Positions 8,202 through 14,677 of a DNA stretch of 16,677 bases are shown piece by piece. The position numbers and the translations under genes were made by a program. The notes beneath the pieces are model-generated. The model made no database searches. It was given only the letters and a program-made list of their open reading frames with translations, and was not told the DNA's origin. This DNA comes from Rhodospirillaceae bacterium (lineage in GTDB: Bacteria; Pseudomonadota; Alphaproteobacteria; SP197): assembly GCA_018700655.1 (NCBI GenBank), contig JABIUG010000206.1:1-16677 (forward strand), written 5' to 3'. Position 1 is the stretch's first letter. Every line of letters begins with the position of its first letter.

Positions 8202-9100
8202 TTCAGATACTTGCGCTGGCGTCGCAGCAACGTGTTGCGCACGACCAGAATGACGACGAGCAGGCAGAAGACAAAGGCGACCTGGAACTGTGCGCCCAGA
8301 ATGAAGGCGGCGAAGTTTTCGGCCGCGCCAAGCCCAAGACCGGCCATGATGACGCCCGGCAGATTGCCCAGCCCGGCCACGATCACGATCATGAAGGAAC
8401 GCACGGTATAGGGCAGGCCGATATAGGGATGGACCGAATAGGCCATCACGACCAGCGCGCCTGCAGCACCGCACAGGGCGGCATTGATGCCGTAGGTCGC
8501 GGCAAAGACCTTGTCGGTGTCGATCCCCAGGACCCGTGCTGCCCTTGGGTTTTGCGCCGTGGCGCGGATCGCCTGGCCCAGCCGGCTCTTTTTCAGGAAC
8601 ACGATCAGGATGAGGCCCAGCAACAGGGCACCGACGCCGGCGACGACCTTGATCTGGCCGACCGTGACCGTGTAATCGAACAGAAACCAGGTCGAGAGCC
8701 CGGACTGGACGGTTCGGACGTCACCGCCCCAGATCTGGTTCATCAGTTGCTGCAACAGGATTGAGAGACCGAAGGTGGCAAGCAGGGAGATGAACATGTC
8801 CTTGTCGACCACGCGCCGGATGACAACGTAGTAAAGCGCGATCCCGAAGACGAACAGCACGGCCGCTGCAATCGGAATGCCGAAGAAGGGGTTGATCCCC
8901 CACAGGGTGAGCTGGAAGGTGATGAAACCACCCAGCATGACAAACTCGCCCTGGACGATATTGATGACGTTCATCACACCCCAGACCAGGGCCATGCCAT
9001 AGGCGGCGATCGCAAAGATCGCACCGAACAGGATGCCGTCCAGTGCCACCTGCAACAACAGGAAGGGCGCATCGAAAAGAAGCTGGATGTTGTCGATCAT
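8198..9100 (-). CDS. LivH-type ABC transporter permease
   Basis: A 300-residue inner-membrane permease with about eight hydrophobic segments. GILFGAIFAIAAYGMALVWG and VMNVINIVQGEFVMLGGF near the N-terminus, and AQNPRAARVLGIDTDKVFA, the ATPase-contacting loop, in the middle are typical of LivH proteins of HAAT importers. The next segment, GINAALCGAAGALV, also matches the family. Its stop overlaps the LivM-type start (ATGA). It follows the binding-protein gene after an 85-base gap that holds a strong stem-loop, so its expression may be set below that of the binding protein. Confidence 0.93.
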   Translation of the reverse strand: MIDNIQLLFDAPFLLLQVALDGILFGAIFAIAAYGMALVWGVMNVINIVQGEFVMLGGFITFQLTLWGINPFFGIPIAAAVLFVFGIALYYVVIRRVVDKDMFISLLATFGLSILLQQLMNQIWGGDVRTVQSGLSTWFLFDYTVTVGQIKVVAGVGALLLGLILIVFLKKSRLGQAIRATAQNPRAARVLGIDTDKVFAATYGINAALCGAAGALVVMAYSVHPYIGLPYTVRSFMIVIVAGLGNLPGVIMAGLGLGAAENFAAFILGAQFQVAFVFCLLVVILVVRNTLLRRQRKYLK

Positions 9101-9112
9101 GTGAGAAACCAG

Positions 9113-9148
9113 ATCAGCCCGGCCCGCATAACGCGGGACCGGGCTGAT
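9113..9148 (-). promoter_or_regulatory. Intercistronic stem-loop between binding protein and permease
   Basis: A near-perfect inverted repeat. The left arm ATCAGCCCGG plus CCCGC pairs with the right arm GCGGG plus ACCGGGCTGAT, leaving one bulged base and a 5-base loop (ATAAC). The stem is about 15 base pairs and very GC-rich. No run of T follows it in the direction of transcription, so it is not a classic terminator. Such structures after a binding-protein gene usually protect the upstream message from 3' decay or partly attenuate readthrough, giving more binding protein than permease. It ends 12 bases before the permease start codon and might also hinder ribosome access. Confidence 0.75.
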
Positions 9149-9185
9149 GGATTATCGTGTTAACCGGCCCAAGAGGGAACGTGAT

Positions 9186-10421
9186 TCAGCGGTCGGCCCA
9201 GGGCGGGATCGGCCAGCGGACCTCGGCAGCGGCCCATGCCGTCGGCGCGACCACGACATATTCGCCGTCCTGAACCTGATAGAGCACCATCGGTTTGGCG
9301 GTGTTCTTGCCGGTCTCGTCGAACAGGATGTTGCCGTAGAAGGTCTGCATGTCCGTTGCCGCAAGAGCATCGCGCACGGCGACCCTGTCGAAGCTTCCGG
9401 CACGCTCGAAGGCATCGGCAAAGACCATCACGGCCGCTGCGGACTCGGCTGCCTGATAGGGCGGGGCATAACCGTATTCGGCTTCGAAAGTGGCGGCGAA
9501 GTCTGCGGCGGAGCCGAACAGGTCATCGCTGTAGGAGAGGCTGGGCGCCCACTGGCTGGCGCACAGGATGTACTCTGCCGCATCGCCGAAGTTGCCGATG
9601 ATGTCGGCGCTGTCGCAATGGGTCATGGCGAGCAGGGGCACATCGACCCGCATCTCTTCCATCTGGCGAACCGCGAGCGTCGCGCCCTTGGCATGGCCGG
9701 AAACAAGAAGGATATCGGGCTGCAGGGCCTTCACCTTGGCAAGGGTCGCTGCCATGTCGTTAAGTTCGGGCGGAAGCTGATCGTCGATCACGACGGTGAT
9801 ACCTAGGGCCTCGGCATCGGCCAGAACGCCGGTCCGGATGTCCTGGCTGAACGGGTCGTTCTCGAAGGCCGCAGCCATGGTCAGCGTCGACGGGTCGCGG
9901 CCTTCGGCTATGGCGATCTCGGCGGAAAGCGCCACGGCGCTGGCAAGATACTGCTCGGTCGTGGAGAGCACGGCGAAGAGGTATTCGTAACCCTGATTGA
10001 AGAGCGAGAGCGAGGCGCCATTGGCTTCGACCATCGGCACGCCGTACTGCTCGGTGACCGGGGCGATCGCCTTGGTCAGGCCGGAACTGTAGGGGCCAAG
10101 CATGAACTCGACGCCGTCCTGGTTGATCAGGCGTTCGGCCAGCTGGGCGCCACGTGCCGGGGTCGATTCATCGTCGTAGTAGATGATGCCGAGCTTGTAG
10201 CTCTGGCCGTCGACTTCGATGCCGCCGGCATCGTTGATCATCTGCACCGCCAGGTCATAGCCACGCTGGGTATGCTCACCGTTGGTGGAGTATTTGCCGG
10301 TGAGCGAGATAGCTGCGCCGAGATAGACGGTATCGCCCTCGACCTTGGCCGATGCCGGCGCGATTGCCATGGCAGCGAGGCCAAGCGCCAGTGCGCCACG
10401 GCGTGTCCACTTGCCGGTCAT
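9186..10421 (-). CDS. Periplasmic substrate-binding protein of HAAT-type ABC importer
   Basis: A 411-residue type I periplasmic binding protein (Peripla_BP_6/LivJ fold). It has a signal peptide with twin arginines (WTRRGALALGLAAMAIAPASA, cleavage expected after ASA near residue 25), so export may be by the Tat route. IGAAISLTG-like GAAISLTGKYSTNG at the start of the mature protein, YDDESTPARGAQLAERLI, and LGPYSSGLTKAIAPV are the usual first-lobe landmarks of amino acid and amide binders. The start at 10421 is chosen because GGAGG lies 5 bases before that ATG. A longer frame beginning with TTG at 10436 would place the ribosome binding site inside the gene. It is the first gene of the seven-gene operon and sets the importer's specificity. 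The downstream kinase-lyase suggests an amino alcohol ligand, which is inference. Confidence 0.9.
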   Translation of the reverse strand: MTGKWTRRGALALGLAAMAIAPASAKVEGDTVYLGAAISLTGKYSTNGEHTQRGYDLAVQMINDAGGIEVDGQSYKLGIIYYDDESTPARGAQLAERLINQDGVEFMLGPYSSGLTKAIAPVTEQYGVPMVEANGASLSLFNQGYEYLFAVLSTTEQYLASAVALSAEIAIAEGRDPSTLTMAAAFENDPFSQDIRTGVLADAEALGITVVIDDQLPPELNDMAATLAKVKALQPDILLVSGHAKGATLAVRQMEEMRVDVPLLAMTHCDSADIIGNFGDAAEYILCASQWAPSLSYSDDLFGSAADFAATFEAEYGYAPPYQAAESAAAVMVFADAFERAGSFDRVAVRDALAATDMQTFYGNILFDETGKNTAKPMVLYQVQDGEYVVVAPTAWAAAEVRWPIPPWADR

Positions 10422-10425
10422 GATG

Positions 10426-10433
10426 TCCTCCCT
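10426..10433 (-). promoter_or_regulatory. Ribosome binding site deciding the binding-protein start
   Basis: On the minus strand this reads AGGGAGGA, about 4-5 bases before the ATG at 10421. It is the strongest Shine-Dalgarno sequence in the window and rules out the in-frame TTG at 10436, which lies upstream of it. Confidence 0.75.
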
Positions 10434-10450
10434 CAAGGATCGAAATTGTT

Positions 10451-10470
10451 ATCGGCCCAATCTGGCCGAT
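10451..10470. promoter_or_regulatory. Inverted repeat upstream of the importer operon (possible operator)
   Basis: ATCGGCC, 6 bases, GGCCGAT: a perfect 7+7 inverted repeat centred about 40 bases before the binding-protein start codon. A second, adjacent repeat (TGGTGG, 9 bases, CCACCA; 10470-10490) follows. On the minus strand a weak -10-like GATAAC follows the first repeat at once, and a TTGCCA lies 19 bases before it. A repressor or activator site covering the operon promoter would fit, but no regulator gene is present nearby. Confidence 0.4.
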
Positions 10471-10502
10471 GGTGGCAATTCTGTCCACCAAATGCCCCGA
10501 AC

Positions 10503-10519
10503 CAGCGCCGAAGGCGCTG
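10503..10519. repeat. Short perfect hairpin in the divergent region
   Basis: CAGCGCC, GAA, GGCGCTG: 7+7 base arms with a 3-base loop, in the region between the binding-protein gene and the carboxypeptidase gene. It lies about 82 bases before the binding-protein start codon. It could be part of a leader structure or an operator, with nothing further to support either. Confidence 0.35.
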
Positions 10520-10673
10520 TTTAGCGTCTGACAGATGTTTGCTGCGCGTTGGTGTCGATTGATGGTCGAAATCGGTGCTCTCGAAACGGCAGGCCATCGG
10601 GCGTCCACAGGGCCGCCGTTGCATTCGCAGGCCGCACCGATAATGTCGCGCCCAACTTGGAGATAACGCGCCC

Positions 10674-11795
10674 ATGCAGATCAGCGCAGCATTCGACGGT
10701 GGGAACATCGTGGTGGAGAAGGCGGATGATCCATCCGACATCCGCCTCGCCGTGCGCAAGGACATCAATGCCGAGTTCCTGCAATGGTTCGATTTCCGCC
10801 TTGCCGGAGCGCGTGACCGCGATTGTGTCATCACGATCACCAACGCCGGGGCCTGCAGCTATACCAAGGGTTGGGAAGGGTATCAGGCGGTCGCGAGTTA
10901 CGACCTCGAACGCTGGTTCCGGGTGCCGACCAGCTATGACGGCAAGGTGCTGACGATCCGCCACCGGCCCGAGCATGATCTGGTCGAATATGCCTACTTC
11001 GCGCCTTATCCCTATCAGTGTCATCGCAACCTTTTGGCCACGATGCAAACGCGTGCCGGCGTGCGTGCCGGTGTTCTGGGCCAGACGGTCGAGGGCCGTG
11101 ACATGGACGTGTTGGAAACTGGCGAGGGGCCTTTGCAACTCTGGTTCATCGGCCGACAGCATCCCGGTGAAACGCAGGCATCGTGGTGGATGGAGGGTTT
11201 CCTTGATCGGCTGACCGATCCCGTCGACGCCCTTGCACGCTCCCTCAAACAGGCCGGGACCTTCCATGTCGTTCCACACATGAACCCCGATGGCGCCATT
11301 GCCGGCAATCTTCGCACCAATGCGGTGGGCACGAACCTCAATCGCGAGTGGCAGGAACCGTCAGAGGAGCGCAGCCCGGAAGTTTTTCATGTGCGCCGGC
11401 GCATGCAGGATACCGGGGTTGATTTCATGCTCGACGTCCATGGCGATGAAGGCCTGCCCTACAACTTCATCGCCGGGCCGTCAGGGATCACGGGCTACGA
11501 CCCCAAGCTGCTGGAACTCAGCGACCGGTTCTGTTCGGCTCTGAAACAGGTCAATCCGGACTTCCAGACCGAACACGGTTATCCCAAGGTTCCCGAAGGC
11601 AAGGCAGACTTGCGAATCTGCTGCAAACACGTCGCCAGCGCCTTTGGATGTCTGGCGATGACGCTGGAACAACCCTTCAAGGACAGTGCGATCACGCCAA
11701 TGCCGGACGAAGGCTGGTCGCCCGAACGCTGCGCCCGACTGGGTGCCGCGGCGCTTGATGCGGTCGCTGCTGTCATTGCCGATCTTCGACTCTGA
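10674..11795 (+). CDS. M14-family zinc carboxypeptidase, cytosolic carboxypeptidase-like
   Basis: A 373-residue metallopeptidase. An N-terminal beta-rich domain (about 1-110, beginning ISAAFDGGNI) precedes the carboxypeptidase domain, the arrangement of the M14 cytosolic carboxypeptidase (CCP-like) branch. Zinc ligands are H163 and E166 in GRQHPGETQ, and H256 in LDVHGDE. NPDG (204-207) and TNLNREW (220-226) form the substrate-binding region, and E332 in MTLEQPF is the expected general base. All catalytic residues are present. There is no signal peptide, so it acts in the cytoplasm, removing C-terminal residues from peptides or proteins. A GGAG lies about 11 bases before the ATG. It is divergent from the importer operon across 252 bases. 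A link (releasing amino acids that the operon also handles) is possible but only contextual. Confidence 0.9.
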   Translation: MQISAAFDGGNIVVEKADDPSDIRLAVRKDINAEFLQWFDFRLAGARDRDCVITITNAGACSYTKGWEGYQAVASYDLERWFRVPTSYDGKVLTIRHRPEHDLVEYAYFAPYPYQCHRNLLATMQTRAGVRAGVLGQTVEGRDMDVLETGEGPLQLWFIGRQHPGETQASWWMEGFLDRLTDPVDALARSLKQAGTFHVVPHMNPDGAIAGNLRTNAVGTNLNREWQEPSEERSPEVFHVRRRMQDTGVDFMLDVHGDEGLPYNFIAGPSGITGYDPKLLELSDRFCSALKQVNPDFQTEHGYPKVPEGKADLRICCKHVASAFGCLAMTLEQPFKDSAITPMPDEGWSPERCARLGAAALDAVAAVIADLRL

Positions 11796-11812
11796 CACAA
11801 AATTCTGTGTCA
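11793..11812. repeat. Perfect inverted repeat overlapping the carboxypeptidase stop
   Basis: TGACACA, AAATTC, TGTGTCA. The first TGA is the stop codon of the carboxypeptidase gene. The 7-base arms form a modest stem followed by AAAATGAG rather than a T run, so it is a poor terminator on the plus strand. It could be a regulator site for the downstream RTX-type gene or simply a short 3' hairpin. Confidence 0.45.
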
Positions 11813-12121
11813 AAATGAGACTGATCAGAGTGCCCCAGAACCCGTTTCAGAGACAGGTGACCGCCGGGTGACCGAGCACCATCTGTTCTAAAAAGTTTGC
11901 GCCGGTGGTCACTCGTCGTCCCCAAGGTGCAAAAACCCGTTCGTCCTTCGCCGCCCGGCTGTGACCCGCCAGGTTCCCTGCGTTTCTAACCTACTGGAAG
12001 CAATCGCCTTATACAAAAACTCGACTGTTTGTGACGCGCGTTTTACCAAAAAAGCCTACCGCCCGAAACGGGAACTGGCACAACTCTTGATGCGGTAGAT
12101 GGCACCAACGACCAACCGTTT
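11796..12121 (+). other. Intergenic region upstream of the RTX-type gene
   Basis: These 326 bases contain no credible gene. They are visibly richer in A and T runs than the flanking genes. They hold the inverted repeat over the preceding stop codon, a cluster of GTGACC words between 11856 and 11966, and an imperfect -24/-12-like element at 12076-12090. A TATACA at 12010-12015 has no good -35 partner. The promoter of the RTX-type gene must be here, but I cannot place it. Confidence 0.5.
11856..11966. promoter_or_regulatory. Cluster of GTGACC words upstream of the RTX-type gene
   Basis: GGTGACCG occurs twice as a direct repeat (11856-11863 and 11867-11874), with an 11-base period, about one helical turn. 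The inverted form GGTCAC follows at 11907-11912 and another GTGACC at 11961-11966. Four copies of one hexamer in about 110 bases is more than expected by chance. It could be a multi-site operator, but no known regulator consensus is recognised. Confidence 0.35.
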
Positions 12122-13348
12122 ATGAAAAGAGTGAGCGCAAACATGACCACGGAAATCTTGGGCGACTTCGGCGACGACGTTCTCTTCGGCACCGACGGCA
12201 ACGACATCATCTACGGCGATCCCGAAGGCGGGACCGGAGGCGGTGACTGCGCTGCCGACAATTTCAAATCCAACGGCCACGCCATCTCTAACATCGTTCT
12301 CTATGTCGAGGTCGACGGCGAGGTCGTGAAGGTGAAACTCGACAACTTCGCCGACAACTTCGCCTTTGACACCGATGACCTGGCGCTCGATGAATTCATT
12401 GCCGATCAGTTTGGCGATGGCGCCGAAATCGTGGCTGCGACCGTGAAGGCCGGCGCCAACTTCTCCGGCATGGGCCCGGGTGAAGGTGCGCTCTGGATCA
12501 TCGACGACAGCTACGATGCTTCCAGCCTGCCCACGGGTTCGGCCGACTACACTTATCAGTACGATGTGCTCGATAACTACGAGAAGAGCTGTGACGGCGA
12601 CGGTGAAGAGCCGGGCAACGACACCATCGACGGGGGCGCGGGCGCCGATACGATCTTCGGCGGCGGCGGTGATGACGTGCTTTACGGCGACACGCTTCAC
12701 GATTTCGCGCCCATGCCGCACGCCATTTCCAACGTCGTCCTCTATCTTCAGGACGACGCTGGCGAGGTCCTCAAGGTGAAGGTCGACAGCTTCTCCGACA
12801 GCGAGACCGATGTGTTCGACGCCAACGATCTTGATCTCCAGAGCTTCATTGACGACAACTACGACGAGATGGAGATGGTTGCGATCACCATCAAGGCCGG
12901 TAATAACAAGTCCGGTATGGGGACCGGTGAAGGTGAACTCTTTGTGATCGACGACAGCGTGGCGATCGAGGATCTCCAGGCGGCCGGCGGAAAGAAAGGG
13001 CAGGCCGATGCCTCCTTCGATTACGTCACCGATCTCGAGCCGCTCGGCACGCCCGACGAGGGCGACCTGCTGATCGGTGGCACCGACGACGACGAGCTCT
13101 ATGGCGGCGTCGGCGCGGATACCTTCGTGTTTGCCGATGGCGACGGCCACGACACGATCGGCGACTTCCAGGTCGGCGAGGATATGATCGACCTTGGCGG
13201 CGTATCGGGTATCTCGGACTTCTCCGGTGTTCTGGCTGCGGCCTCGAACGACGGCGACGATGCCGTGATCGCTCTCGACGACGGCAGCATCACGCTTGCG
13301 GGCGTCCAAATAGAGGGTCTCTCGGTTTCGGACTTTTTGTTCGCCTGA
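12122..13348 (+). CDS. RTX-type calcium-binding protein with a duplicated novel domain
   Basis: A strongly acidic 408-residue protein with no signal peptide. Three blocks of glycine-aspartate RTX nonapeptides (about 14-33, 165-190 and 314-335) bind calcium in the usual beta-roll. The C-terminus, with ADTFVF at 332-337 and GDFQVGEDMIDL at 347-358, ending SDFLFA, looks like the secretion end of type I (ABC-exported) substrates. Between the blocks lie two copies of a domain of about 78 residues (53-129 and 200-278) that I do not recognise. Both start HAISN and end SGMGxGEG...IDD. The only cysteines, C43 and C157, flank the first copy. No type I export genes are in the window. The start could also be M8 (12143), and neither start has a good ribosome binding site. 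A terminator follows at once, so the gene is probably monocistronic. Function is unknown: an extracellular adhesin or matrix protein are possibilities. Confidence 0.85.
   Translation: MKRVSANMTTEILGDFGDDVLFGTDGNDIIYGDPEGGTGGGDCAADNFKSNGHAISNIVLYVEVDGEVVKVKLDNFADNFAFDTDDLALDEFIADQFGDGAEIVAATVKAGANFSGMGPGEGALWIIDDSYDASSLPTGSADYTYQYDVLDNYEKSCDGDGEEPGNDTIDGGAGADTIFGGGGDDVLYGDTLHDFAPMPHAISNVVLYLQDDAGEVLKVKVDSFSDSETDVFDANDLDLQSFIDDNYDEMEMVAITIKAGNNKSGMGTGEGELFVIDDSVAIEDLQAAGGKKGQADASFDYVTDLEPLGTPDEGDLLIGGTDDDELYGGVGADTFVFADGDGHDTIGDFQVGEDMIDLGGVSGISDFSGVLAAASNDGDDAVIALDDGSITLAGVQIEGLSVSDFLFA
12278..12508 (+). repeat. First copy of the ~78-residue domain in the RTX-type protein
   Basis: This encodes residues 53-129, from HAISNIVLY to GEGALWIIDD. 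By hand alignment about 45 of 77 positions are identical to the second copy. Shared landmarks are HAISN-VLY, GEV-KVK, D-F-D, FD--DL-L--FI-D, VA-T-KAG and SGMG-GEG-L--IDD. The DNA has diverged along with the protein, so the duplication is not recent. Confidence 0.85.
12719..12955 (+). repeat. Second copy of the ~78-residue domain in the RTX-type protein
   Basis: This encodes residues 200-278, from HAISNVVLYL to GEGELFVIDD. Relative to the first copy it has a one- to two-residue insertion in the acidic segment after KVKVDSF. It sits between the second and third RTX blocks, so the protein alternates RTX block, domain, RTX block, domain, RTX block. Confidence 0.85.
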
Positions 13349-13376
13349 AAACAGTCCTGATCGATGTTTCGGAAAT

Positions 13377-13410
13377 GGGGCCGCCCGGGATGCCGGGTGG
13401 CCCCTTTCTC
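13377..13410 (+). terminator. Rho-independent terminator after the RTX-type gene
   Basis: A 12-base-pair stem: GGGGCCGCCCGG, loop GATG, CCGGGTGGCCCC, with one G-U pair, followed by TTTCTCGTT. It begins 29 bases after the RTX-type stop. It also shows that a longer in-frame start of the next gene at 13375 is not real, since that would put the coding start within the terminator. Confidence 0.9.
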
Positions 13411-13458
13411 GTTGCCGACAACGATTCAATCCAGACGGCAGATAGATTAGTATGGGGT

Positions 13459-13854
13459 ATGAGTGATCAGGATGCCGTGCTGGCGGCCAACATGGATTTC
13501 TACGTGGCCTTTGCCGGCGGTGACGTGGACGCAATGGAAGCGCTCTGGTCCAAAGCCGATGATGTCACGTGCATCCATCCGGGCTGGCAGGCACTGGTTG
13601 GGCGTGACGCGGTGATGGAAAGCTGGCGCGCCATTCTGGCAAGTCCGCCACCCGTCAGATGTGTTGGCGCACGCACATTTGTGAACGGGACAACTGCTTA
13701 TGTCATCTGTTATGAAGGCCTTGGTGACGGGATGCTCGTGGCGACCAACATATTCCGTAAGGAAGAGGGTGTCTGGCACGTGATTCATCATCAGGCTGGT
13801 CCGACGCGGACTTTTCAAGAGGCGTCGCCGCAGCGCGATACGCCGCTACACTAA
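13459..13854 (+). CDS. NTF2/SnoaL-like small protein
   Basis: A 131-residue soluble protein with the cone-shaped NTF2-like fold pattern of SnoaL/DUF4440-type proteins. An N-terminal helix pair, AVLAANMDFYVAFAGGDVDAM, is followed by CIHPGW (38-43), then GRDAVMESWRAIL (48-60) and a closing beta-sheet ending in WHVIHHQAGP (106-115). The conserved histidines and tryptophan line a pocket in relatives. The family includes ketosteroid-isomerase-like enzymes, polyketide cyclases and many proteins of unknown role, so no reaction is assigned. The start at 13459 is chosen over an in-frame ATG at 13375, because the extra 28 residues are glycine/proline-rich and encoded by the terminator. The ribosome binding site is unclear (GGGG lies only 1 base before the ATG). 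A secreted Sel1 protein gene follows within 20 bases. Confidence 0.8.
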   Translation: MSDQDAVLAANMDFYVAFAGGDVDAMEALWSKADDVTCIHPGWQALVGRDAVMESWRAILASPPPVRCVGARTFVNGTTAYVICYEGLGDGMLVATNIFRKEEGVWHVIHHQAGPTRTFQEASPQRDTPLH

Positions 13855-13874
13855 AGACGGTGACGATTGTGGAG

Positions 13875-14573
13875 ATGCGGATCTTGAAACGCCTTGTCCT
13901 GGCTCTTGCGACCATCCTGTTTGCCGCACTGCCGGCCAGTGCAGATGATTATTCCGAGGGCATGGCGGCATTCAGCCAGCGTCAATACACGCAGGCTGTC
14001 ACTCTGTGGGGCCCGATTGCCGAGAGCGGCCATGTTGGCGCACAGTTCAATCTGGGCCGGATGTATTTTGATGGTATCGGGGTGATCGAGGACAAGATTG
14101 TCGCCATTGCCTGGTATGCCCGTGCTGCCGAGCGCGATTTCGCTCCGGCCATGGTGCAATACGGTCTGGCCCTGATCAGTGGCCTTCACATCGAAGGCAA
14201 TCATCCCCAGGGAGTCGATTTCATCCTGCGCGCCGCAGACTCCGGAAATGCCGAAGGGCAGTTCCAGGCGGGTAAGCTCTACCGCGATGGCGTAGCCGTG
14301 GAGCGTGATTACGACGAGGCGGTAAGCTGGTATCTGGCTGCTGCCGAACAAAACCACACACGGGCCCAGTACCGCATGGGTTTCATGTATGGCTCCGGCT
14401 ACGGTGTGCCCCAGGATTTTGTGCAGGCCTATTACTTCTACGGCCTCGCCGCCGCGCGGATGCCGATCAGCGGCTCGGCCCAGACCCAGTTGACCGAGTA
14501 TATGTCGCTCGAAGAGATCGCCAGCGCCGAAGCCCTGCTGAACGGAACGCCAACCATCGCTTCGACCGAGTAG
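13875..14573 (+). CDS. Secreted Sel1-repeat protein
   Basis: A 232-residue protein with a signal peptide (RILKRLVLALATILFAALPASA, cleavage expected before DDYSEG), followed by Sel1-like tetratricopeptide-type repeats. Repeat landmarks are GAQFNLGRMYFDGIGV, then AIAWYARAAERDFAPAMVQYG, AEGQFQAGKLYRDGVAVERD, DEAVSWYLAAAEQNHTRAQYRMG and MYGSGYGVPQDFVQAYYFYGLAAA. There are about four repeats, the second one degenerate. Such proteins are helical scaffolds for protein-protein contacts in the periplasm. Three starts are in frame: GTG 13860, ATG 13875 and TTG 13884. The ATG is preferred, although the TTG has GGAG 9 bases upstream and gives an equally good signal peptide. It probably shares a transcript with the SnoaL-like gene. 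Confidence 0.82.
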   Translation: MRILKRLVLALATILFAALPASADDYSEGMAAFSQRQYTQAVTLWGPIAESGHVGAQFNLGRMYFDGIGVIEDKIVAIAWYARAAERDFAPAMVQYGLALISGLHIEGNHPQGVDFILRAADSGNAEGQFQAGKLYRDGVAVERDYDEAVSWYLAAAEQNHTRAQYRMGFMYGSGYGVPQDFVQAYYFYGLAAARMPISGSAQTQLTEYMSLEEIASAEALLNGTPTIASTE

Positions 14574-14628
14574 TCGGCGACAACATCCCTTTGCCCGGGT
14601 GAATTACCTGCCTGGCAATGCCTCAAGC

Positions 14629-14642
14629 TTGATGTGCGTCAA
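14629..14642. promoter_or_regulatory. FNR/Anr-type box upstream of hemN
   Basis: TTGATGTGCGTCAA matches the FNR-family consensus TTGAT-N4-ATCAA at 9 of 10 positions. Its centre is about 42 bases before the hemN ATG. Low-oxygen activation by an FNR-type regulator is expected for oxygen-independent coproporphyrinogen oxidase, so site and gene fit together. Confidence 0.75.
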
Positions 14643-14677
14643 CGAAGACCGGTCGGTAATCGGTCAGTCTCTGCGCG

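Noticed and set aside
8202..8474. An extended N-terminus of the LivM-type permease starting at 8474
   Set aside because: The extra 91 residues are arginine-rich and antisense to the C-terminus of the LivH-type permease. The ATG at 8201 has the ATGA overlap and gives the normal length.
12076..12090. A sigma-54-like -24/-12 element (TGGCAC-N5-TTGA)
   Set aside because: The -24 half is good, but the -12 half reads GA instead of the near-invariant GC. No sigma-54 activator gene or activator site was seen, so it is not called as a promoter.
13375..13458. ATG start at 13375 for the NTF2/SnoaL-like protein
   Set aside because: This start lies in the rho-independent terminator of the RTX-type gene, and the added residues are Gly/Pro-rich with no family match.
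12056..13534. A 492-codon minus-strand open frame antisense to the RTX-type gene
   Set aside because: It is the mirror of the repetitive Asp/Gly codons of the RTX gene. It begins with an arginine-rich stretch and resembles no family, while the plus-strand frame has clear RTX motifs and a terminator.
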